The position numbers and the translations under genes were made by a program. Below, in pieces: positions 34,386 through 42,415 of a stretch of DNA of 57,296 nt; positions within the stretch are counted from its first letter, which is position 1; each line of letters begins with the position of its first letter. The stretch spans positions 1-57,296 of the forward strand of contig JAQCKO010000007.1 in assembly GCA_027592325.1 (NCBI GenBank), in the 5' to 3' direction. The notes beneath the pieces were generated by a model. That model was not told the DNA's origin, did not search any database, and saw nothing but the letters and a program-made list of their open reading frames with translations. The DNA is from a bacterium (lineage in GTDB: Bacteria > Patescibacteriota > Patescibacteriia > UBA9934).

Positions 34386-34990
34386 TCAAGGAAGGTAAAT
34401 CCATCGAGAACTGCTTTTAAAATCGTTTTTCCATCCATGGTTCTTGGGTCGTAGCTAAGCCTAAATATGTATTCAAGTCCGTCTTTATTTACAGTTGCCT
34501 CTGCAAAACGACCTCGCTTCGTGCTTGGCTCGGTGAAGATCACATAACGCCCAGGAAGGCCGTCTATTGCGTAGATACCTTCTTCTTGAATATCGTAAAG
34601 GTCGCTCGGTGCAGAACCTAATACGCTCAGCGCGCGAATAGAAAGACTTGCTCCACTTTCGATCACCATCCACGAAAACGGTCCATCGGTATTATCGAGC
34701 GACCACACAAAATCAGGTGATTCAAAGCTACGAAATGTTTCCTGTACACCTCTTTTTCCTTCATTGTCGATAGGGATCCATTCATCGGGGAGTTCAACGC
34801 GGTAATATTCTCTACTGTCGGTATAGATGCGGGTACGGTCAAAAAGCTCCAGAGCTACTTTCTCTTGGCTATTGCGTGTAATCGTCTCAGAATCTTCACG
34901 GTGCATGTTGAGCTGCCAAAAGATCAGCACGACCGCTATAATTGCCGCGAGGAGAAAAAAGAGAATTGAAATTGTTCCTGTACTTCGCAT
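34382..34990 (-). CDS. Membrane-anchored protein of unknown function (PsbP/DUF-like beta domain)
   Basis: Start at 34990, seven bases after a TACAAT box; the track start at 35074 would overlap the divergent gene. The 202 residues have one N-terminal anchor (ISILFFLLAAIIAVVLIFW) and an extracytoplasmic beta-rich domain with REYYRVELPDEWIPID, FVWSLDNTDGPFSWMVIE and LPGRYVIFTEPSTKRGR. The YYRVELPDEW...RYV layout resembles PsbP-like domains, but not enough to name it. Confidence 0.7.
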   Translation of the reverse strand: MRSTGTISILFFLLAAIIAVVLIFWQLNMHREDSETITRNSQEKVALELFDRTRIYTDSREYYRVELPDEWIPIDNEGKRGVQETFRSFESPDFVWSLDNTDGPFSWMVIESGASLSIRALSVLGSAPSDLYDIQEEGIYAIDGLPGRYVIFTEPSTKRGRFAEATVNKDGLEYIFRLSYDPRTMDGKTILKAVLDGFTFLD

Positions 34991-35003
34991 ATAATCAATT
35001 GTA
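34990..35003. promoter_or_regulatory. Overlapping divergent -10 boxes
   Basis: TACAAT reads left (34998-35003) 7 bases from the ATG of the anchored protein. TATAAT reads right (34990-34995) 28 bases from the DUF1761 start. The two promoters overlap and may interfere with each other. Confidence 0.6.
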
Positions 35004-35023
35004 ACAAAATCTAACCCCACATT

Positions 35024-35440
35024 ATGACCCTTGATGTTAATTACCTTGCTATCGTTCTTGCGGCGATTGCGCAAATTGTGATCGGGATGCCCTGGTATGG
35101 AGAAATGCTATTCGGAAAAATTTGGATGGCAGAAACGGGCATGACGAAAGAAAAAGCAAATAGCAACATGAAGAAAAATGGTGCACTTATTATGATGGGG
35201 GCTTTTATTGGATCATTTGTCATGGCTTTTGTCCTTACACAGGTTATGCGTGAATTTGGATCGGACTCTTGGACGGGAGCTGTTTCAGCGGCGTTCTGGA
35301 TTTGGCTTGGATTTTATGCGACCACGCAGCTTGGCCCGGTGCTTTGGGAAGGGAAGAGCATGCAGTTGTGGCTAGTAAATACAACGTATTCGCTTGTATC
35401 ACTTGTGGTGTCAGCGCTCATTATTTTCGCTTTCGTGTAA
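35024..35440 (+). CDS. DUF1761-family membrane protein
   Basis: The 138-residue protein has four hydrophobic helices and the family features IGMPWYGEMLFGKIWM near the N-terminus and WIWLGFYATTQLGPVLWEGKS in the middle. DUF1761 proteins are small integral membrane proteins of unknown role. It ends at a strong terminator. Confidence 0.85.
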   Translation: MTLDVNYLAIVLAAIAQIVIGMPWYGEMLFGKIWMAETGMTKEKANSNMKKNGALIMMGAFIGSFVMAFVLTQVMREFGSDSWTGAVSAAFWIWLGFYATTQLGPVLWEGKSMQLWLVNTTYSLVSLVVSALIIFAFV

Positions 35441-35450
35441 ACAAGCAGGA

Positions 35451-35483
35451 GGCCCGGCCGATCGTACGGCCGGGTCTTTTTGT
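35451..35483 (+). terminator. Strong intrinsic terminator
   Basis: CCCGGCCG-ATCGTA-CGGCCGGG is followed by TCTTTTTG, between the convergent DUF1761 gene and the 71-residue gene. Confidence 0.9.
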
Positions 35484-35699
35484 TTAGACTGCTGCGGGTA
35501 CTCCTTGCATCTTTTCACGCATCCAGCGAATACCAGACTTATTTCCAGCCATGTACTGATCACGCGCAACCCCGAGGAGCAGCGATTTTACGGCTTCCGC
35601 AACTTCATCTGGGAGAGCATGTAGTTCAACCAAATTCCCAAATTTTTCCATGAGTTCGATGTACCACTTTGCTCGTGGATTTTTTGTGTTTACAGACAT
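35484..35699 (-). CDS. Small acidic/helical protein of unknown function
   Basis: Start at 35699 (MSVNTKNPRAKWYIELMEK); earlier codons of the track ORF fall in the upstream gene. The 71 residues are soluble and mostly helical, with DEVAEAVKSLLLGVARDQYM and a basic GNKSGIRWMREKM. No family is recognised. It lies 4 bases after the lamin-tail gene and is likely co-expressed with it. Confidence 0.65.
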   Translation of the reverse strand: MSVNTKNPRAKWYIELMEKFGNLVELHALPDEVAEAVKSLLLGVARDQYMAGNKSGIRWMREKMQGVPAAV

Positions 35700-35703
35700 A
35701 TGA

Positions 35704-37974
35704 TTACTTGTTAATACCTTTTTTAGACATTGCATGAGCAATGAAGAGGATGACGAGCGCAAGCACGGAAAGACTGAAAATGATTGCGCCTATACGTCCT
35801 GTTTTTGGCGTTTTAGGAAGGACAATGGTTTGATCACTTGTATCTTCGTCTTGCACGGCTGCTTCGACTGCTATTTGAACGATGTGTTCGACATCTTTTG
35901 GACTTCTTGGGTGAAGTGAGTGTTCTCCATGTATTTCTCGAATAATTCCTGTAATCCGCATCGATGTACCTGCAAGATCATTCCAGTTTATGCCCGTATT
36001 GTCGTGTGCGAGAACACGGATCGTTCCATATGCGTCACTTAGCACAAGCTCCTTTCCATTCAGTCCCTCCATTTTTGCTTCGATGGTGACGAGTTCGCCA
36101 GGGCGAAGGCTTTGAATTTGTGCCGTATTCACATTTGTTCCTGAGACGTTCCCAGATTCAAGAACGACGATATCGTTCGAAGATGAGATTTTGATGCGCT
36201 TCTCTCCACGGCTTTCCGTTTCCTCGCCGCTCACGCGGACCAAGTCACCAAGCGCAAGCGCGGGCCAATCAGCATAGTAGGAATAGATTGCCGTTCCTTC
36301 TATAAACATGAGCTGCGATCCGAAGAGCCCGGGCAGGGCAGTCACACGGCCTGTTTTAACATCAAGGATGGCCGTCGTTTTCGTTTCTGAGGGGCTTTTC
36401 GTCGATTGCGCCGTCTTCTGTTCTTTTGCAATGTCAACAATCGTTACCGTTTTCTTTACATCGCTCTCGCTCCCACGAGTTTCAGTAGGTACTTCGGCCG
36501 CAGAAGCAAGATGCGCCTTAGGCTCATCAGGGACGATGCGCCAATCGTGCGATACTGCTTGCGCTGTTTCGATTTGGAGCTCTTTTGGTTCGTGTTCATA
36601 GGTGGGGATAATAATGTCATTGAATGTATTTTTGTTCTTTGGAGTTGGTTCACGTGTTTCGCGCCATGTATCTCCATCACGGCCGAGCGATTGTCCTTTT
36701 TCCGGGGCAGGGACGGTGCTGCCAAATTGCATGTCATCAATTTTCAGGCTTTCATCGGTATAAAGCGCCAGGCTATCACCGCTATTATTGAGGTAGCTTG
36801 CACTGAGCTCGATGACCGCATATTCGCCTGGTTCAAGATGTATATCTTCGATCAGGATGGCACGTCCACTTTCATCCTCGAAGTACCAGCTTGTAAGGCG
36901 AATGTCATGTTGAGATGCATTGAAGAGTTCTGCCCATTCATCGCCAGAGGATGGGTTTGGCATAATCTCGGTAATGACGATATCGCCATAGCGCGTCGGC
37001 TCGTCGATGATTTCTTTAACGATAACAGGATCATCGATTTCTACTGGGGCATCGAAAAGTATTTCATCAACGGGGTCATCGTGTGGATCAAGTTCAGATT
37101 CTTCTGCTTCCTCGATTTGATCGATGTCATCGGGAAGATCATCCACGACTTCCTCGACAACAACTTCAACGAATTCTTCATCAAGGGTCTCCTCCTCAGG
37201 ATCAGACTCGATGAGTTCATCTTCTTCATCCAGTGAATCGACAACCGTTTCTTCGATAGGGTCTTCTATCGGATTGTGTTCAGCTTCATCTATTTCAGCG
37301 ACATCTTCAATCTCCACGTTATCTTCTTCGGCAACTTCTATCGGATCGCTCTCTTCTTCAACGATTTCGATCGGACCAACTTCTTCTGGAGTATCATAGG
37401 GATCCTCCTCAAAAATTGGCGCAGGAAGCGTGAAGTATGTCGGTGTGCCAAACTGTCCTTCAGGAAGATGAAGCGTTTCCTCTGCCGTCATCCATTCCTT
37501 GGTTTCCGGATCACGAATCATAGACGCATACGGGTCAGTACTACCGAATTCTGGCGCGCCACTGTCAATGACTTCATCGATCACACGTCCATCTGGTGTG
37601 ATCAGCATGATTTCAAGATCACGATTCGGCAGCGAGAGACTGCTCGTCACTAGGTCGGGCTCCACCTCAAGCGTTGTTCGCTCATCATCAAGCGCATAAT
37701 TGCTGATGAGCAGCGTGTCGAGCCCGGCGACAATGGTTCCTTCTGCAATTTGCAGCGCATCTCCGCCTGTTGCGGCTCCTGCTATCACGTAACCACCGAG
37801 GTCGGCCGGAGCGTCCACTGGATTATAGATTTCGATCCATTCGTCTGCCGCCGACGCTTCGCTTCCTGCCCAATTGATTTCTGAGAAATAAGGGCTTGGT
37901 ACGTCTTCTGCACTTGCGGCGAGAGGGAGCAAAGTAAGCAATCCGAAGCATGTATATGCATAGAATAATTTCAT
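35704..37974 (-). CDS. Surface protein with two lamin-tail domains, acidic stalk and LPxTG-like C-terminus
   Basis: The 756-residue protein has a signal peptide (MKLFYAYTCFGLLTLLPLAASA) and a first lamin-tail-like domain (SEINWAGS...DEWIEIYNP). A very acidic Glu/Asp/Ile/Val stalk of about 130 residues follows, then a second lamin-tail domain (DIVITEIMPNPSSGDEWAELFN) and an OB-fold-like region (LALGDLVRVSGE, MRITGIIREI). The end LPKTPKTG, one helix and a Lys-containing tail imitates a sortase sorting signal, although the motif is LPKTPKTG rather than a plain LPxTG. It is likely anchored outside the cell; its ligand is unknown. Confidence 0.85.
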   Translation of the reverse strand: MKLFYAYTCFGLLTLLPLAASAEDVPSPYFSEINWAGSEASAADEWIEIYNPVDAPADLGGYVIAGAATGGDALQIAEGTIVAGLDTLLISNYALDDERTTLEVEPDLVTSSLSLPNRDLEIMLITPDGRVIDEVIDSGAPEFGSTDPYASMIRDPETKEWMTAEETLHLPEGQFGTPTYFTLPAPIFEEDPYDTPEEVGPIEIVEEESDPIEVAEEDNVEIEDVAEIDEAEHNPIEDPIEETVVDSLDEEDELIESDPEEETLDEEFVEVVVEEVVDDLPDDIDQIEEAEESELDPHDDPVDEILFDAPVEIDDPVIVKEIIDEPTRYGDIVITEIMPNPSSGDEWAELFNASQHDIRLTSWYFEDESGRAILIEDIHLEPGEYAVIELSASYLNNSGDSLALYTDESLKIDDMQFGSTVPAPEKGQSLGRDGDTWRETREPTPKNKNTFNDIIIPTYEHEPKELQIETAQAVSHDWRIVPDEPKAHLASAAEVPTETRGSESDVKKTVTIVDIAKEQKTAQSTKSPSETKTTAILDVKTGRVTALPGLFGSQLMFIEGTAIYSYYADWPALALGDLVRVSGEETESRGEKRIKISSSNDIVVLESGNVSGTNVNTAQIQSLRPGELVTIEAKMEGLNGKELVLSDAYGTIRVLAHDNTGINWNDLAGTSMRITGIIREIHGEHSLHPRSPKDVEHIVQIAVEAAVQDEDTSDQTIVLPKTPKTGRIGAIIFSLSVLALVILFIAHAMSKKGINK

Positions 37975-38153
37975 AGTGAGTTGTTTGAATGAACGGACGT
38001 CCGGTAGATAAAAACACTCCCCGCCAATGTAATATAGGCAAAGGGAGTGTGTTTTCTACATATCTATTGCAGCAGGTTCAGGAAGTTTGGTCAAGGTTTG
38101 GATGGGGATAAATAAAAACAAAATGACAACGCGTCTGCGATGCCATCTTCATG

Positions 38154-38238
38154 TGGTACCGGGGACAGGACTCGAACCTGCACACCTTGCGGCACTAGAT
38201 CCTAAGTCTAGCGTGTCTACCAATTCCACCACCCCGGC
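38154..38238 (-). tRNA. tRNA-Leu (UAG)
   Basis: The minus strand reads GCCGGGG...CCCCGGT with anticodon TAG in CTAGACTTAGGATCTAG, long variable arm TGCCGCAAGGTGT, T-arm GGTTCGAGTCC and an encoded CCA. Confidence 0.95.
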
Positions 38239-38254
38239 ATGTATTTGTGCACGG

Positions 38255-38283
38255 ATATTGTCACAAAAAAGACGAGGAGTCAA
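38255..38283 (-). promoter_or_regulatory. Promoter of tRNA-Leu(UAG)
   Basis: On the minus strand TTGACT, 17 bases, CAATAT, 16 bases before the tRNA. Confidence 0.65.
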
Positions 38284-38304
38284 TAAAGCGAGCACCTCGC
38301 CGGG

Positions 38305-38763
38305 TTACCGGCAGGCGATTCGGTATTCGCAGTAGGTTATGTTTGGATCGATTTCGCGGCGGCACGTAAGCCCACTTTTGTCGTTAATACCGAATGGATG
38401 CAGGAATGCGGCCGGGTGACCAATAAGATAAAAAATGAAGAAGAGATTCGAAACGGCAAGCCCGATCGCGATTAGCATAAGGCCAAGCGATGACGTTCAA
38501 ATGACGAATGAGAGGGCAAAAAGCACTGAAAACATGGTCGAAATCCAAAGCCGATTGCGTTTCTCGATGTTATGCTGATGCGCGAATGTGAGCGTGACTC
38601 CCAAAAAGGCGATTTGCATCAATAGGACACTGAGTCCGAGTCTATGCGTTTTATAAAAGAGGGTATCGAAGACAATTCCGAGAAGAAATGCGCCGGCGGC
38701 GAGTTTAGCAGGGGGGAAGATTTCATATGGTTGTAGTAGAACATGCCCGCGAGCGATTGGCAT
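38305..38763 (-). pseudogene. Membrane protein gene interrupted by an in-frame TGA
   Basis: From the ATG at 38763 (MPIARGHVLLQPYE) the frame runs 88 codons to a TGA at 38497-38499. The same frame then continues open for 64 more codons (SLGLMLIAIGLAVSN..., HPAAFLHPFGINDK..., EYRIACR) to a TAA at 38305. The part after the TGA has a further hydrophobic helix and codon usage like real coding sequence, so the original protein was probably about 152 residues with four helices. It is either a nonsense mutation, a sequencing error or read-through. No family is recognised. The track ORF from 38802 adds 13 codons at the start. Confidence 0.6.
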
Positions 38764-38802
38764 TGTGATAGGGTGCCTGTATGAACCACATAAAATCAAC
38801 AA

Positions 38803-38992
38803 CCTGGCCCGAGGGTTGTAGACTGTAAAATAGTAGACGAATGCAAATAGTTCTCTCGCTATGCTTGAGAATTTGTCAATTCATGAACAAATGTGAGGGA
38901 TCTGTTCATATCGCATAGATGGTTTCGTCGAGATGCGCCCCGCAATGGCCATTGCGCTTGCGCGAATATCCTTGTCCTGATAGCGTTTTTAC
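38803..38992. repeat. Intergenic repeat mosaic
   Basis: The gap holds a copy of the TCTCTCGCTATGCTTGAGAA module followed by AATTCATGAACAAATGTGAGGGATCTGTTC, the same pair of modules seen at 6.56 kb and, inverted, at 9.61 kb. Confidence 0.65.
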
Positions 38993-39592
38993 ATGAAGAT
39001 TTTACTGGTGCATGGCTACAAAGCCTCACCTGAACACAATTTTTTCCCATGGCTTCATGATAGACTCCGCGATCTTGGGCATGAGGTGATTTTACCAGCG
39101 CTTCCTGAGCCTGCAGCACCTGATCCAGAAGCCTGGACGAAGACGCTCCTTGAGGCGTTTCCCGTTGTGGACGATGAAACCATTGTGGTCGGCCATAGCC
39201 TAGGGGCGGTTTCGGCTCTCCGGTTTTTGGAAGCAGCTGAGGCGCGTAGCCGACCAAAAGGCGCGCTTTTGGTTGCTCCTCCGTGGCGGATTAAAAGCGA
39301 GACCTTCAACGGATTTTTCCTCGATGAACTCGATTTTGAAGTCCTTATGTGGAAAGCGTCACGGTTTACGGTGCTGCATGCGAATGATGATGCGCTTATC
39401 CCTCGCGATCATGCCGATAAATACGCAAAAGAATTATCAGCAAAACTCGTCACGCCAGAAACGGGCGGGCATTTTCAAGGCCAAAAATACGATGTGATTT
39501 TCCATGAGGTTAAAGCGCTTCTTGATGAAACGATCGTTTACGCGCCAGGAAAGAGCCTCGATGATGAATTTGAAGGGGTGAAGGAGATATAA
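38993..39592 (+). CDS. RBBP9/YdeN-family alpha/beta hydrolase
   Basis: The 199-residue protein opens with ILLVHGYKASPEHNFFPWL and carries the nucleophile in VVGHSLGAVSAL. A later Asp (HANDDALIPRDHA) and His (TGGHFQGQK) complete the serine hydrolase triad. The size and sequence fit the RBBP9/YdeN group of small hydrolases. The substrate is unknown. It is followed by ribE 22 bases downstream. Confidence 0.85.
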   Translation: MKILLVHGYKASPEHNFFPWLHDRLRDLGHEVILPALPEPAAPDPEAWTKTLLEAFPVVDDETIVVGHSLGAVSALRFLEAAEARSRPKGALLVAPPWRIKSETFNGFFLDELDFEVLMWKASRFTVLHANDDALIPRDHADKYAKELSAKLVTPETGGHFQGQKYDVIFHEVKALLDETIVYAPGKSLDDEFEGVKEI

Positions 39593-39614
39593 TTTAGTCG
39601 CTGTTGGGATAACT

Positions 39615-40235
39615 ATGTTCACAGGGATAGTAAAGGTCATGGGGGAGATTGCCGATATTTCGGGTTCCGAAGCGGCAAAGCGCTTTTTGATTAAATTTCC
39701 TGAAGGATTTTTACACGAGGTGGAAACGGGGGCGAGTATTGCAATAAATGGAACCTGTTTGACGCTCGTGGAATTTGATGGCAATCGCGGGAGCTTCGAT
39801 GTGATGGGGGAGACGCTTGTGAAGACGAATCTTGGTACGTCAAAGATCGGCGACAAGGTAAATGTAGAGCGATCATTCAAAGTCGGAGACGAAATCGGCG
39901 GTCACCCGATGAGTGGACATATCGCCGGCATGGCAGAAGTGATATTGATTGATGCAGATGGGGAGAATACGACCATGCGATTTTTGTATCCTCAGAACTT
40001 CTCAAAATATCTTTTTGAAAAAGGCTTCATTGGCCTAAATGGGGCAAGTCTTACCGTGACAAATCTCGACAAAAACGCCTCAGTATTCACTATTTGGTTT
40101 ATTCCAGAAACGCTTGAGCGTACAACATTTGGTGCGCTTCAGATTGGCGATAAGGTGAATATGGAAATTGATAGTCAAACTCAGGTGATTGTCGATACGG
40201 TTGAGCGCGTAATGAAAGAGGCAGGAAATTCGTGA
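39615..40235 (+). CDS. ribE: Riboflavin synthase, alpha subunit
   Basis: The 206-residue protein begins MFTGIVKVMGEI, the near-universal start of the enzyme. It has the internal duplication, with GASIAINGTCLTLVE in the first lumazine-binding half and GFIGLNGASLTVTNLD in the second, plus IGGHPMSGHIAG where most have GGHxVxGH. It dismutates 6,7-dimethyl-8-ribityllumazine to riboflavin. The partner ribH lies 1 kb downstream; earlier pathway genes (ribA/B, ribD) are not in the window. Confidence 0.95.
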   Translation: MFTGIVKVMGEIADISGSEAAKRFLIKFPEGFLHEVETGASIAINGTCLTLVEFDGNRGSFDVMGETLVKTNLGTSKIGDKVNVERSFKVGDEIGGHPMSGHIAGMAEVILIDADGENTTMRFLYPQNFSKYLFEKGFIGLNGASLTVTNLDKNASVFTIWFIPETLERTTFGALQIGDKVNMEIDSQTQVIVDTVERVMKEAGNS

Positions 40236-40237
40236 TT

Positions 40238-41119
40238 ATGGACATTGGTGATAAAGCAATAGTTGGATCTGTAATCTTGGTTGTTTTAGTGTTGATCGCA
40301 TCGATCACGGTAAATTACTGGAAGGAAATTGAAGCATATGTAGTGGGACTATCTGGTCCGTCCACGTCTGATCTTGAGATAGAACTGATGCGCGAAATTA
40401 ATAGTGAGAAAGAAGAGAGAGTTAGACTTGAAACACAGATTGCAGAACTGTCACGTATTTCCGAGGAGTTGCAAGAAGTGAATCGATTGCATAACGAACA
40501 AGAACTCGATACGAGTTACTCTGTTACAGATATATTGAATACATGGAGGCCAGTATCTGCGCATATAGTTTGCGACTATGAGTCCTATTATGGAACGGGC
40601 TCGGGCACCCTCGTGGATTATCCAGATGGATCGGTGATTGTTGTTACTAATCAGCATGTAATTTTGGATGATTTCGGCTATGCGCCAGACTATTGCGGTA
40701 TATTTTTACCCGAAAGTTCAACGCCGTTGATTGTGTATAGCGAGGACATGTTTACATCATTTGATGGTACTGATTGGGGCTACTTGGAGATTGAAGAAAG
40801 CAGCATCGATCTTCTCTTGTATGAGGTTATCGACAGAGAGGATAGGTATTACTGTACTGATCTGATGGTTGGTGATGAGGTTATAATACTAGGATATCCA
40901 TCAATCGGCGATGTGGATGATGTAACTGTCACGAGTGGCCTTATTTCCGGATTGGATGAAGATTTCTACATTACCGATGCAAAGATCGAAGCTGGTAATT
41001 CTGGCGGTGCTGCCATATCTCGGAATGGTAACTGCATTTTCGGAATACCTACAGCGACACAAGCGGGGAATTACGAATCGTTAGGTAGAATATTAGATAT
41101 AGGTCTAGTTTTTGAATAA
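40238..41119 (+). CDS. Membrane-anchored trypsin-like serine protease
   Basis: Start at the ATG 40238; the track GTG at 40232 overlaps ribE. The 293 residues have one N-terminal anchor (AIVGSVILVVLVLIASITVNYW) and a coiled-coil stretch (IELMREINSEKEERVRLETQIAELSR). A chymotrypsin-fold domain follows, with His in VVTNQHVI, Asp in SSIDLLLYEV and the nucleophile in IEAGNSGGAAIS. Two to three cysteines could form disulfides, which fits an extracytoplasmic site. There is no PDZ domain, so it is not a full HtrA. It sits between ribE and ribH without an obvious link. Confidence 0.88.
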   Translation: MDIGDKAIVGSVILVVLVLIASITVNYWKEIEAYVVGLSGPSTSDLEIELMREINSEKEERVRLETQIAELSRISEELQEVNRLHNEQELDTSYSVTDILNTWRPVSAHIVCDYESYYGTGSGTLVDYPDGSVIVVTNQHVILDDFGYAPDYCGIFLPESSTPLIVYSEDMFTSFDGTDWGYLEIEESSIDLLLYEVIDREDRYYCTDLMVGDEVIILGYPSIGDVDDVTVTSGLISGLDEDFYITDAKIEAGNSGGAAISRNGNCIFGIPTATQAGNYESLGRILDIGLVFE

Positions 41120-41140
41120 TAGACTTGTGATCATTGGTTC

Positions 41141-41172
41141 GCTGGATTCCTGCCTTCGCAGGAATGACGATT
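41141..41172. repeat. CCTGCCTTCGCAGG hairpin repeat copy
   Basis: ATTCCTGC-CTTC-GCAGGAAT followed by GACGA. The same element with small changes lies at 6440, 31511, 42649 and 46418, and more diverged at 9482 and 55261. Confidence 0.75.
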
Positions 41173-41205
41173 TGATACGTAATATTTGTACAATTAGTAA
41201 CTAAT

Positions 41206-41607
41206 ATGAATATTGGAATTGTCTACGGAACCTTTCATAAAGAAGTGGAGGAAATTATGCTAAAGGCAGCCGAAAAAGAGGCTGCTGAGCTTGGTATTGA
41301 GGTTGTGGAGCGTGTTCCTGTGCCGGGTTCGGTAGAAAAACCACTCGCGGCGAAGCGTCTGTTGATGCGTGATGATATCGACGGTGTGGTCTTGCTCGGG
41401 ATTATTGAGCGGGGAGAAACGAAACATGGATTCATCATGGGGCAGTCGCTCATGCATGTTGCCATGCAGCTTTCGCTTGAGTTTATGAAGCCAGTGACAC
41501 TTGGGGTAATTGGACCAGAAGTTTTGCCAGAACAAATTGCGCCAAGACTTGAGGCATATGCGAAAAAAGCGGTAAACGCTCAGAAACAGTTATTCACAGA
41601 ATCTTGA
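41206..41607 (+). CDS. ribH: 6,7-dimethyl-8-ribityllumazine synthase
   Basis: The 133-residue protein has the lumazine-synthase features VVERVPVPGSVEKPLAAKRLL and DDIDGVVLLGIIERGETKHGFIM, where the His after GETK is the catalytic base, and ends with TLGVIGPEVLPEQ. It joins the pyrimidine and butanone precursors. It is shorter than typical (about 150-155) at the N-terminus, as in some compact archaeal enzymes. It works before ribE, from which it is separated by the protease gene. Confidence 0.9.
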   Translation: MNIGIVYGTFHKEVEEIMLKAAEKEAAELGIEVVERVPVPGSVEKPLAAKRLLMRDDIDGVVLLGIIERGETKHGFIMGQSLMHVAMQLSLEFMKPVTLGVIGPEVLPEQIAPRLEAYAKKAVNAQKQLFTES

Positions 41608-41632
41608 CAAGAAAAACAAGCTGTTTTACTAT
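41604..41632 (+). promoter_or_regulatory. Strong promoter of a small transcript
   Basis: TTGACA, 17 bases, TACTAT. The first 15 bases (TTGACAAGAAAAACA) are identical to the rRNA promoter at 46986. Confidence 0.75.
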
Positions 41633-41638
41633 CTTTTT

Positions 41639-41786
41639 AGATATGCAATCTTTCTTCGGAACAATTATTTGCAAGTTTTACGTCATTCGTCTGCTGACGC
41701 TTGGCTGGAATTTTGCATAATTGTTTTGAGACACAAATAGCGATTTTGCAAGATGCCAGTCGGAATCGGTTGGCATCTTTCTTTGT
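41639..41786 (+). ncRNA. Candidate structured small RNA (or 25-codon peptide mRNA)
   Basis: Between an rRNA-like promoter and an intrinsic terminator (AGATGCCA / TGGCATCT then TTCTTT) lies about 145 nt. AACAATTAT-TT-GCAA (41660-41674) pairs with TTGC-ATAATTGTT (41713-41725), enclosing a CGTCA/TGACG hairpin (41681-41699). An ORF of 25 codons (MQSFFGTIICKFYVIRLLTLG...) starts at 41643, a few bases after the expected start of the RNA. Either the RNA or a leaderless small peptide could be the product. I do not recognise a known RNA family. Confidence 0.55.
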
Positions 41787-41873
41787 ACACACATCTTATG
41801 AGGACTGAGGGGTTACTCCTAGGATGTGCGCACAAAGCGTACAAATCGTCTCCCTTCGGGGATTGTGGAGGAA

Positions 41874-42098
41874 ATGATGCGTGGAGATCACTACGAGCTT
41901 GATGGATTTTTCGATCCCAACCGGTCGGGTGCTCGCCTTCAGAAAAGGGGGCATGCCGCCGACAAGCCCTCGGAGGGCGCCATTCAACCTGGTACCAGCG
42001 GTGACAAGCGCCGTTTCAGCATCGGTTGTCCAGCGCCCGGTCCGCAGCTCGTCGAGCCACCCGTGAACCCGGTCATCACGACCATTATGCCCCAGTAG
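41874..42098 (+). CDS. Small GC-rich ORF 1, unknown
   Basis: Start at 41874 follows GTGGAGG by 4-6 bases; the track start at 41826 has no such site. The 74 residues are polar and rich in Gly, Pro and Arg, without a recognised motif or membrane segment. Overlapping long minus-strand ORFs have no ribosome site, so the plus strand is preferred. It is followed 13 bases later by a second small ORF that also has a GGAG. Confidence 0.45.
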   Translation: MMRGDHYELDGFFDPNRSGARLQKRGHAADKPSEGAIQPGTSGDKRRFSIGCPAPGPQLVEPPVNPVITTIMPQ

Positions 42099-42111
42099 GA
42101 GCACTAGAACG

Positions 42112-42309
42112 ATGCAGCTAGATCCCTTACTTCGGTTCGAGAGCAGTGGGACCTCTGGTTTTCCTCCTGATTCCGGCGACACTCCGCTCGTCCAGACGCA
42201 CTGTCTCGACGGTTCCGTAGCCCCGCCGCGCAAGCAGGTGCGCGGTCTGCCTCGTCCCACGGTCCTTGCGGGCCTGCAGTCACTGCAGTGGTCCACGGGA
42301 CCGCTCTAG
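42112..42309 (+). CDS. Small GC-rich ORF 2, unknown
   Basis: TAGGAG at the stop of ORF 1 lies 10 bases before this ATG. The 65 residues are Pro/Ser/Leu-rich with one Cys, and nothing is recognised. It ends before a strong terminator, so ORF 1 and ORF 2 look like one small operon. Either or both could instead be non-coding sequence of a GC-rich insert. Confidence 0.4.
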   Translation: MQLDPLLRFESSGTSGFPPDSGDTPLVQTHCLDGSVAPPRKQVRGLPRPTVLAGLQSLQWSTGPL

Positions 42310-42373
42310 CGCTTCGGCGCACCTCTCGCGGCATGTAGCGTCCAGCTACTGCGTCCGCCGGGCACTCGCCCGA

Positions 42374-42415
42374 ACTCTATTCCCCCGTCAGCACGGCTGG
42401 CGGGGGAGTTTCATT
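42374..42415 (+). terminator. Strong intrinsic terminator
   Basis: ACTC...CCCCCG(T)CAGC, loop ACG, GCTGGCGGGGGAGT followed by TTCATTTG. Confidence 0.85.

Noticed and set aside
41796-42296. 166-residue minus-strand ORF opposite the two small GC-rich ORFs
   Set aside because: It has no ribosome site or promoter, and the terminator and GGAG sites face the plus strand. The plus ORFs are themselves only weakly supported.
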